NCBI GenBank assembly: GCA_905203555.1
Contig: CAJKWK010000058.1
Span: forward strand, 1-19,306
Length of the DNA: 19,306 nt
From: an uncultured Lachnospiraceae bacterium
GTDB lineage: Bacteria > Bacillota > Clostridia > Lachnospirales > Lachnospiraceae
Direction: 5' to 3'
Part shown: piece by piece, positions 13,876 to 19,306 of the stretch
How the letters are laid out: each line of letters begins with the position of its first letter
Numbering within the stretch: the first letter of the stretch is position 1
Program-made: the position numbers and the translations under genes
The notes under the pieces: generated by a model
Seen by the model: only the letters and a program-made list of their open reading frames with translations
Database searches by the model: none
What the model was told of the DNA's origin: nothing

Positions 13876-14442
13876 ATGAAAAAAACAAGACAGACTCAGG
13901 AAATTATGAATCGCATTGAAGAAACTGTTGACGAGTTGGAAACAATTCGCGCCATGAATGATGAGAGTTTTGAGTGTTATCTGCAGTCACTGCGAAGAGA
14001 GGTCGATCAGGGAACTTTTGCAGACGAACAGGAATTTCTTAATGGAATAAGGGATATGGATGATGACGAGTTTGATGAATACATCACATGTTGCATGGAA
14101 CGGACCAAAGAGGAATTCAAAAATCTGACGACGATCGTTGCAAGAGAGCCGGATGAAAAACAGAATGGTACCGTTGTTGCGTTTCAGCAGGGACACAAAC
14201 TGGATGGAATAAAGGCAATCGCAGAAAAATATCCATGGGTTGATATTGACTGGCTGCTTAGTAAAAAACGCTTTTATTGTGTAGACAAACCGGTCGCCAA
14301 AATGATCTGCCATCCGGACGATGTGTTCAATCAGGATGTTGGCGAAGAACTGGCACTGAAACGTTTGGATAAAATTATCAACGGAAACTGCAAGGGTGCT
14401 GTAAAAAATTTCGAACGATATATTAAGAGACAGCTCGGTTAA
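13876..14442 (+). CDS. Unknown acidic protein (188 aa)
   Basis: AAAGGAAA stands 11 bases before the ATG. The first 90 residues are helical and acidic (MNRIEETVDELETIRAMNDE, then DMDDDEFDEYITCCMERTKEEF). The second half has a different character (VDIDWLLSKKRFYCVDKPVAKMICHPDDVF) and a basic end (CKGAVKNFERYIKRQLG). No family is recognised. It has its own promoter of the TTATCCGCA/TTGCAA class and its own terminator, so it is a single-gene unit. Confidence 0.75.
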   Translation: MKKTRQTQEIMNRIEETVDELETIRAMNDESFECYLQSLRREVDQGTFADEQEFLNGIRDMDDDEFDEYITCCMERTKEEFKNLTTIVAREPDEKQNGTVVAFQQGHKLDGIKAIAEKYPWVDIDWLLSKKRFYCVDKPVAKMICHPDDVFNQDVGEELALKRLDKIINGNCKGAVKNFERYIKRQLG

Positions 14443-14448
14443 TGCCAG

Positions 14449-14477
14449 CTCCCGTCCTCATTTGGACGGGAGTTTTT
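14449..14477 (+). terminator. Intrinsic terminator
   Basis: CTCCCGTCC (14449-14457), loop TCATTT, GGACGGGAG (14464-14472), TTTTT. The nine-base stem is perfect and GC-rich. Confidence 0.92.
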
Positions 14478-14489
14478 CTTTATCTCCTC

Positions 14490-14497
14490 CCATAATT
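14490..14497 (+). promoter_or_regulatory. CCATAATT motif, copy 6
   Basis: CCATAATT followed by CTTATAC instead of AAA, 38 bases before the start at 14535 and 13 bases after the preceding terminator. Confidence 0.5.
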
Positions 14498-14534
14498 CTT
14501 ATACAACAAAAAAAGAAATCAAGGAGGTTATGTG

Positions 14535-15623
14535 ATGAAAACGAAACTTTTAACCGTATTTACATGTATGTTTACGCTGTTGTTTTCCTTAACCGCATTT
14601 GCAGCAGATAAGATCAACAGTGTATCCATCCGGATTGATGAAGTAAGAACAGAACCAGGAATTGTTTGGGAAGCGACACCAACTGTAAGTGACAATCGTT
14701 ATCAGGTTACAGATTACAGTTGGTCGTCAGATTATGAGAACTGGATTCCAGGCAAAAAGGTTACCTTAACGGTCGAACTGGAATCCGATGAACTTACATT
14801 TGACAAAGATGCGAGCGTCTGGGTTTCAAATGGGGAAGAAACTGGGGGCACAAGAACATCCAGTAAAACACTTCGTGTACGAATCAATTATATTCCCAAA
14901 ATTACCCTGAAGACACCAACGGATATTTACTATGAAGACGATTATACGCTCGTTTGGGAAAAAATACAGTATGCTGGTGGATATGAAGTTCAACTGAAGA
15001 AAGACGGGAGGTATTATAAAACACTTCGCTTAGAAGGGAAATCAGAAAACATCGTGGATATTTCTGAATACGCAACAGATGATGAAGTCATTACGGTATC
15101 GATCCGAGCAACGGCGCCATCAGGTAAATCCAGATACATCACTGCATCGGATTGGGTAGATTTCGATGAAGATGGAGTCTCTTTGGATGCTGAATCCACT
15201 ACATACGGTGAATTTAAAGGTTCTGGTGAACATAAACGTTTTTATGATGGAGAACAGTATGTGACAGGCTGGCAGCTCATCAACGGTAATTGGTATTATT
15301 TTAATGGTGAGAATAACAACTACGCCGTTACCAATAGCTGGCTCCATACCGCAACAGGCTGGTATTTATTTGACACGGAAGCTAGGATGCTCACTGGGTG
15401 GCAGAAAGTGGGAGATTTCTGGTATTATCTGAATACCGATGCTTCTGGAAGCAAAGCGCCGTTTGGAGCCATGATGACTGGGTGGATCCGCACTGCTCCA
15501 GGCAGCCCTTGGTATTACTTAAATCCAGGAATCGTTGCGGGATATCCAGAGGGAGCAATGTTGCACGATACTGTGACGCCGGACGGATATCCGGTAAATG
15601 CAAACGGAGAATGGTTCGAATAA
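14535..15623 (+). CDS. Secreted protein with cell-wall/choline-binding-type repeats (362 aa)
   Basis: The ATG at 14535 has AAGGAGG seven bases upstream; a GTG at 14532 would add one residue. Residues 1-24 are a Sec signal peptide (LLTVFTCMFTLLFSLTAFAA, cut before DKINS). A middle part, about 120-220, is fibronectin-like (YTLVWEKIQYAGGYEVQL). Residues about 230-350 are aromatic wall-binding repeats: YVTGWQLINGNWYYFNG, ATGWYLFDTEARMLTGW, GDFWYYLN, MMTGWIRTAPGSPWYYLN. These repeats bind choline or glycans on Gram-positive surfaces. There is no catalytic domain or LPXTG motif, so attachment is non-covalent. The repeat ending VTPDGYPVNANGEW is echoed in the next gene (SVTPDGYYVDATGKY), indicating common descent of their repeat regions. 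Confidence 0.88.
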   Translation: MKTKLLTVFTCMFTLLFSLTAFAADKINSVSIRIDEVRTEPGIVWEATPTVSDNRYQVTDYSWSSDYENWIPGKKVTLTVELESDELTFDKDASVWVSNGEETGGTRTSSKTLRVRINYIPKITLKTPTDIYYEDDYTLVWEKIQYAGGYEVQLKKDGRYYKTLRLEGKSENIVDISEYATDDEVITVSIRATAPSGKSRYITASDWVDFDEDGVSLDAESTTYGEFKGSGEHKRFYDGEQYVTGWQLINGNWYYFNGENNNYAVTNSWLHTATGWYLFDTEARMLTGWQKVGDFWYYLNTDASGSKAPFGAMMTGWIRTAPGSPWYYLNPGIVAGYPEGAMLHDTVTPDGYPVNANGEWFE

Positions 15624-15648
15624 GTATCATTTGATGGTTTTTCAGCAC

Positions 15649-15681
15649 AAAAAAACAGATCCAAAATGGGTCTGTTTTTTT
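15649..15681 (+). terminator. Intrinsic terminator, probably bidirectional
   Basis: AAAAAAACAGATCC (15649-15662), loop, GGGTCTGTTTTTTT (15668-15681). The stem runs on into A and T tracts, so it can act in both directions. Confidence 0.88.
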
Positions 15682-15712
15682 GTCACAAAAATCAATATTC
15701 CAAATATTCATC

Positions 15713-15723
15713 CCATAATTAAA
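15713..15723 (+). promoter_or_regulatory. CCATAATTAAA motif, copy 7
   Basis: Exact CCATAATTAAA, 24 bases before the ATG at 15747, the shortest distance among the copies. Confidence 0.55.
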
Positions 15724-15746
15724 GAAAACACAAATTCGAGGAAACT

Positions 15747-17171
15747 ATGTTACCTAAGAAAAACAAAACAATCGTTCCATTGTTGATATTGACGCTTTTG
15801 CTAAGCGGAGTACCAATCATGGCACAAACGCTTTATAAAAAAGACGCAGTTGAAGCAACCATATCGGAACCAGAAAAGGTAATTAACATAGAATCAGAAA
15901 CCGTAAAATCGGTAACGGTAAACGAAGCAGCACGAAAAAAAACTTATACTGGTTTTAAATGGGAAAATAATGCATGGAAATATCTGGATGAGGGTAAAAT
16001 GCTGAAAAATACATTTTTGGTCAAAGATGGAAAGCTGTATTATTTTGATGAAGGTGGAAATCGAACAACTGGGTGGTTCCATGATTATGACGGGCAAACA
16101 TACTTTTTTGATGAAAGCGGAATCAGTCAGGAAGGATGGATTCAAACCGAAGAAGGGTGGAGATTTTTATCAAACGGAATATGCGCGACTGGCTGGGTGC
16201 AGATTCAAGATGGCTGGTATTTTTTTAATGATAAAGCACTGATGCTTGCGGACTCCGTAACGCCGGATGGGTATTATGTTGATGCAACTGGGAAATACGT
16301 GAATGAGTCCGGCAAAACGCAAGAAGGTGAAGACTTTATATGGAATAAAGATAGAACTGCAGGCACTGGGATCATTAGCGGTTTGGAGATTGCGGGTATG
16401 CCGGCTGAATTCTTCATGCTGTCCATCGCCGGAGAAACAAGTGGCATGTCCAATTCGAATGCATTGATTAACGGAGATGACGGAAGAGCGTATGGTGTAT
16501 GTCAGTTTGACTATCGATACGATTTAGTTGATTTTATGCGTTTTGCTTATCGAAAACACCCAACGCTTTGGCCTGGTTTTGAAAAATATCTGCAGTGTCA
16601 AAATGGCGATGAACGATTAAAAAACAATAGAAATATTGGAAATGCATTTCTATCGGCAATGAATGTGGATTACGAAACTTGTTTGACGGATCAGCTCGAA
16701 TTCATCCGCATGAGATATTGGGATTCGTTTTCAAACCAAATGAATAATGCTGGATTCCTTTTAAGCGAACGTCCGATTGCAGTACAGGCAGCTTTTTTAT
16801 CAGTTAATATTAACTGCGGAGCGCAAGCGGATCAATTTATTAAAAAAATGTCGCCAGATATGTCGGATGAAGCGATGATCCGAATGATTTATAAGATACG
16901 CAATACGACATTGGCAGAGCAGAGGGTAAGGGGAGTTAAAAAAGGCTCTAACAAGCGATACCGGTATGCAGAGCCTCAAATGGCATTAGATTTATTGTAT
17001 GGCTATATCACCATAGATTCCCATATTTCCTATGGAGGTGGCGTGGAATGGCATGGAAATCCGTTCACCAGCCAAATTACAACCATTCCAACGGAAATCA
17101 GAGTGCTATTAGAAATGGAAGAGCCGGAAATAGCAACTCCAAGCACAGCAACGATGAGCACAGCGCAATAA
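15747..17171 (+). CDS. Secreted wall-binding-repeat protein with lysozyme-like C-terminal domain (474 aa)
   Basis: GAGG six bases before the ATG marks the start. Residues 1-26 are a signal peptide (IVPLLILTLLLSGVPIMAQ). Residues about 66-165 are wall-binding repeats (YYFDEGGNRTTGWFHDYDG, GWIQTEEGWRFLSNGICATGW). Residues about 205-430 form a lysozyme/transglycosylase-like domain: an early glutamate E230 in LSIAGETSGMSNSNALINGD as candidate catalytic acid, then GRAYGVCQFDYRYDLVDFMRF and a helical body with paired cysteines. A Ser/Thr/Pro tail ends the protein. The likely role is local cutting of peptidoglycan, as needed for conjugation, phage exit or wall remodelling. The assignment of enzyme type is by pattern and is less sure than the repeats. 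Confidence 0.82.
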   Translation: MLPKKNKTIVPLLILTLLLSGVPIMAQTLYKKDAVEATISEPEKVINIESETVKSVTVNEAARKKTYTGFKWENNAWKYLDEGKMLKNTFLVKDGKLYYFDEGGNRTTGWFHDYDGQTYFFDESGISQEGWIQTEEGWRFLSNGICATGWVQIQDGWYFFNDKALMLADSVTPDGYYVDATGKYVNESGKTQEGEDFIWNKDRTAGTGIISGLEIAGMPAEFFMLSIAGETSGMSNSNALINGDDGRAYGVCQFDYRYDLVDFMRFAYRKHPTLWPGFEKYLQCQNGDERLKNNRNIGNAFLSAMNVDYETCLTDQLEFIRMRYWDSFSNQMNNAGFLLSERPIAVQAAFLSVNINCGAQADQFIKKMSPDMSDEAMIRMIYKIRNTTLAEQRVRGVKKGSNKRYRYAEPQMALDLLYGYITIDSHISYGGGVEWHGNPFTSQITTIPTEIRVLLEMEEPEIATPSTATMSTAQ

Positions 17172-17181
17172 TGTTGTATTT

Positions 17182-17234
17182 TTCTTATCCGCAACTTTCA
17201 CATTTTGCAAGCATGAAGAAATTTAGTTTATAAT
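17182..17234 (+). promoter_or_regulatory. Promoter with conserved upstream element, copy 2
   Basis: CTTATCCGCA (17184-17193) within a 16-base string identical to that at 13785-13801, then TTGCAA as -35 (17205-17210), 18 bases, and consensus TATAAT (17229-17234), 36 bases before the ATG at 17270. Confidence 0.7.
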
Positions 17235-17269
17235 GAATACGAGAATAAAAATAAACAAAGGAGAAAACA

Positions 17270-17605
17270 ATGCAGGAACTCAAATTTTTCGGATGTAGCG
17301 ACGACACTTTTGGCGAGTACGGCATAACCGGACAGGATGTCGATAACTGTGCATCCATGGAGCCAATCCAGTGTGTCATTGATTGTGGCAACCATGGAAG
17401 ACTTATGGTGATTGGTCAATATTCCAGAGCTTCTTTACATAATGGCTGCTGGATGGTAGGAGTAAGTAAGGTTGAGGAAGAAGATGCATTTCCAACATGG
17501 AAAATGCAAATGGATGGAGATGGATACACGACAGTGTTAACCATATCGCTTCCGGATGCTCCGTTTTCTCTCACATGGTATCGAAATGACGGGAAAATAT
17601 CATAA
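17270..17605 (+). CDS. Unknown protein (111 aa)
   Basis: AAAGGAG eight bases before the ATG, and a good promoter upstream, support this gene. The protein appears strand-rich (CVIDCGNHGRLMVIGQYSRA, then HNGCWMVGVSKV) with five cysteines, no signal peptide and no recognised family. The next small gene starts 36 bases downstream with its own strong ribosome binding site, so the two form an operon. It is the last complete gene before the IS21 element. Confidence 0.75.
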   Translation: MQELKFFGCSDDTFGEYGITGQDVDNCASMEPIQCVIDCGNHGRLMVIGQYSRASLHNGCWMVGVSKVEEEDAFPTWKMQMDGDGYTTVLTISLPDAPFSLTWYRNDGKIS

Positions 17606-17640
17606 TATCACATTTTTGTACAAACAGGAGGAAAAAGCAA

Positions 17641-17831
17641 TGAAGTTTTACGATGTACTCTCGATTCTGAACGGACACAAAAAAATCCAGGTTTACACAA
17701 AAAACGGAGAATCGAAAACAATGACAAAAAAAGAGTGGTTGCAGGTCAGTAAGTTTGCAGATCAGGATGTATTCAAAGTAAAGAATATAAATGCTAATCT
17801 AAAAGTGAGCCATTTTTATTCCAAACGCTGA
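17641..17831 (+). pseudogene. Small gene truncated by the IS21 insertion (63 aa as read)
   Basis: AGGAGG nine bases before the ATG at 17641 marks the start (MKFYDVLSILNGHKKIQVYT); an upstream in-frame ATG at 17556 lies inside the previous gene and has no ribosome binding site. The body to about residue 53 (VFKVKNINANL) is element-host sequence. The final residues KVSHFYSKR are encoded by the AAAAGTGAGCC terminal repeat of the IS21 element, so the natural C-terminus is lost. The function is unknown. Confidence 0.7.
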
Positions 17832-17846
17832 CTTGAAAGTGAGCCA
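17802..17846 (+). repeat. Two AAAGTGAGCCA repeats at the IS21 left end
   Basis: Exact 11-base copies at 17802-17812 and 17836-17846, spaced 34 bases start to start. They lie before the istA ribosome binding site. Confidence 0.85.
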
Positions 17847-17894
17847 CTTAAAAAGTACTCTGAATAAAAGTCTTTTTATTCGGAGGGAAATAAG

Positions 17895-19262
17895 GTGGTT
17901 ATCACAATGCAAGATTACGATGAAATTCGCAGGCGTTTCCTTGCTGGCGAAAGTCAGCGACATATCGCAAAAACGATGGGCATTTCCAGGAATACCGTTA
18001 AAAAATACTGTGAAGGGAATGCTGTCCCCTGGGAACGGAAAACGCCTGACCGTGAATCGACGATTCTTACACCAGACGTAGTCCGATTCATACAAAACTG
18101 CCTTGAGGAAGATTCCCGTCAAGGTCTTAAAAAGCAAAAACATACCGCAAAACGTATCTATGACCGGCTTGTTGAAGAAACCGGATTTACAGGTGGGGAA
18201 TCTACAGTCCGTGCAAAAGTCCATGAACTAAAGGAATGCAAGCCTAAAGCATTTATTCCTCTTCAGTTCGAACCTGGCGAGGCAATGCAGGTGGACTGGG
18301 GTGAAGCTACAGTTTATCTCAACGGTCAGAAAACTGTGATCAATCTTTTCTGTGCGCGGCTTTGTTACAGCTGCAGACCAGTTGTACTTGCCTATCGTCA
18401 TCAGAATGAAGAAAGTTTTCTGGATGCATTCGTTCGTACTTTTGATATCCTGGGAGGAGTTCCTCATAAGGTTATCTTCGACAATGGTAAAGTTGCTGTA
18501 AAAGATGGATTTGGGAAACATGCGCAGGCGCAGAAAGGATATACTGCTCTTGCGGCTCACTACAGTTTTTCCGCCCTTTTCTGTAATCCTGCTGAAGGAC
18601 ATGAAAAGGGACTGGTAGAAGGATTAGTGGGATGGGCCCGCAGAAACATTCTTGTTCCTGTTCCCTACGCTCCTGATATTTCCGAACTGAATACACTCCT
18701 TTTGGAACGCTGCATGAAATATGAAGCACATCAGATTAAGGGTAAACCCGATAAAGTTGGAGTAATGATGGCTGAGGAACGTCCCATGTTCCATCCTCTC
18801 CCCGGGTACAGATTTGAAACTGCCAAAAGCGCAAACGTCAGAGTGAATGCTTTTTCCACTGCCAGGTTTCGGACGAACAGTTATTCCGTTCCGGTTCAAT
18901 ATACTGGCAGAATGGTAGGAATCAAAGGATATCCCGAAACAGTAGAAATCTACTATAAAGGAGTATTGATTGCAGTACATACCCGGTGTTACGGGAAACA
19001 TCAGAGTATTTACCATCTGGAACACTATATGCCGCTTCTTGAAGAACGGCGGCGGGCGATCCCTGACGCAGCGCCTGTGAAGCAGAATGTTCCGCCGGAA
19101 GTTCTGGAGGAACTTCGAAAAAACTACAGCAATTATTCCAGAATGGTCCGCATTCTTCATGATTTCGTTGACAGCACCAAGCCCCAGATCCAGGATCCGG
19201 TAAAGATCCTTTCGGTTGACCTCCGACAATACGACCAACTGAGTCTCAGAGAGACCTGCTAA
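17895..19262 (+). CDS. istA: IS21-family transposase IstA (455 aa)
   Basis: DDE transposase of the IS21 family, which joins the element to target DNA with the help of the IstB ATPase. GGAGGG seven bases before a GTG at 17895 supports the GTG start (MVITMQDYDE); the ATG at 17907 is too far from it. A helix-turn-helix covers about 18-40 (ESQRHIAKTMGISRNTVKKY). The catalytic core has D134 (MQVDWGEA), D196 (VIFDNGKVAV) and E237 (GHEKGLVE). The C-terminal part has the usual barrel region (RFRTNSYSVPVQYTGRMVGI). The length is normal and there is no frameshift, so the gene looks intact. The downstream bases end in a purine-rich AAAAAAGG, which may be the istB ribosome binding site. Confidence 0.95.
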   Translation: MVITMQDYDEIRRRFLAGESQRHIAKTMGISRNTVKKYCEGNAVPWERKTPDRESTILTPDVVRFIQNCLEEDSRQGLKKQKHTAKRIYDRLVEETGFTGGESTVRAKVHELKECKPKAFIPLQFEPGEAMQVDWGEATVYLNGQKTVINLFCARLCYSCRPVVLAYRHQNEESFLDAFVRTFDILGGVPHKVIFDNGKVAVKDGFGKHAQAQKGYTALAAHYSFSALFCNPAEGHEKGLVEGLVGWARRNILVPVPYAPDISELNTLLLERCMKYEAHQIKGKPDKVGVMMAEERPMFHPLPGYRFETAKSANVRVNAFSTARFRTNSYSVPVQYTGRMVGIKGYPETVEIYYKGVLIAVHTRCYGKHQSIYHLEHYMPLLEERRRAIPDAAPVKQNVPPEVLEELRKNYSNYSRMVRILHDFVDSTKPQIQDPVKILSVDLRQYDQLSLRETC

Positions 19263-19306
19263 TGAAAGTCAAGTAGGAATTTCAAGATTTCAATTCAGAA
19301 AAAAGG

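Larger units (their letters stand above)
17800..19306 (+). mobile_element. IS21-family element (left part, runs off the window)
   Basis: The element begins at about 17800 with AAAGTGAGCCA (17802-17812), repeated exactly at 17836-17846. Such repeated inner terminal motifs are typical of IS21-family ends and are transposase binding sites. The istA gene follows. The istB helper gene and the right end should lie beyond 19306. The exact first base is not fixed, as no target duplication can be seen. Confidence 0.85.

Noticed and set aside
17802..17846. Two direct repeats as a minimal CRISPR
   Set aside because: The 11-base copies abut an IS21 transposase gene and match transposon end repeats; there are no further units or cas genes.
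18624..19238. 204-aa minus-strand frame opposite istA
   Set aside because: It is antisense to an intact transposase and has no start signals or family resemblance.

Overview
This window looks like accessory DNA from a low-GC Clostridia, most likely Lachnospiraceae, and probably part of a large plasmid, plasmid-like phage or integrative element. The reasons are strong AGGAGG-type ribosome binding sites, many short genes of unknown family, a DUF5052-type lipoprotein, choline-binding-type wall repeats, a phage-type 5'-3' exonuclease, a TraX-family protein and three different transposable elements. There is no core housekeeping gene, rRNA, tRNA or CRISPR array. The assignment to an organism is inference from gene content.

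Layout. 1-182 is the right end of an IS200/IS605-type TnpB element, whose structured RNA ends in a hairpin and a TTTCAC terminus. 214-2024 holds a small unknown gene, a short radical SAM protein, a coupled 69-aa protein and a DUF5052-type lipoprotein. 2140-3098 is a three-gene group of small proteins. 3189-4235 is a 5'-3' exonuclease. 4303-4692 is a small gene interrupted or tailed by an IscB element (about 4680-6440), which carries a HEARO-type omega RNA and an iscB gene that can only be read whole through a -1 frameshift at a seven-A run. 6449-9483 holds an unknown small gene, an acidic 308-aa protein, a NADAR-domain protein, a YspA-type SLOG protein and a Cys-motif small protein with a nested start. 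9569-9828 is a multi-hairpin leader or non-coding RNA, followed by an AT-rich 792-aa protein (9829-12207) that appears to combine a RecB-like PD-(D/E)XK nuclease, an SH3-like DNA-binding-type segment and a transposase-type zinc knuckle. A divergent XRE regulator and traX-like gene follow, then an unknown gene, two secreted wall-binding-repeat proteins (the second with a lysozyme-like domain), two small genes, and an IS21-family element entering at about 17800.

How it works together. Many single genes or short operons here are built as a module: intrinsic terminator, then CCATAATT(AAA), then ribosome binding site and gene. The motif recurs seven times, with an eighth weaker copy, always in intergenic DNA. 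It contains CATAAT, a near-consensus -10, without a matching -35, so it may be the element's own promoter class. A second class (TTTTTCTTATCCGCAA upstream of TTGCAA and an AT-rich -10) occurs twice. A third recurring element, a CGGYCATTGAATGRCCG palindrome, occurs at the IscB right end and at two other intergenic sites.

The strongest leads are the frameshifted but otherwise intact IscB/omega RNA locus, the 792-aa nuclease-like protein with its structured upstream RNA, and the repeated promoter-like motif.
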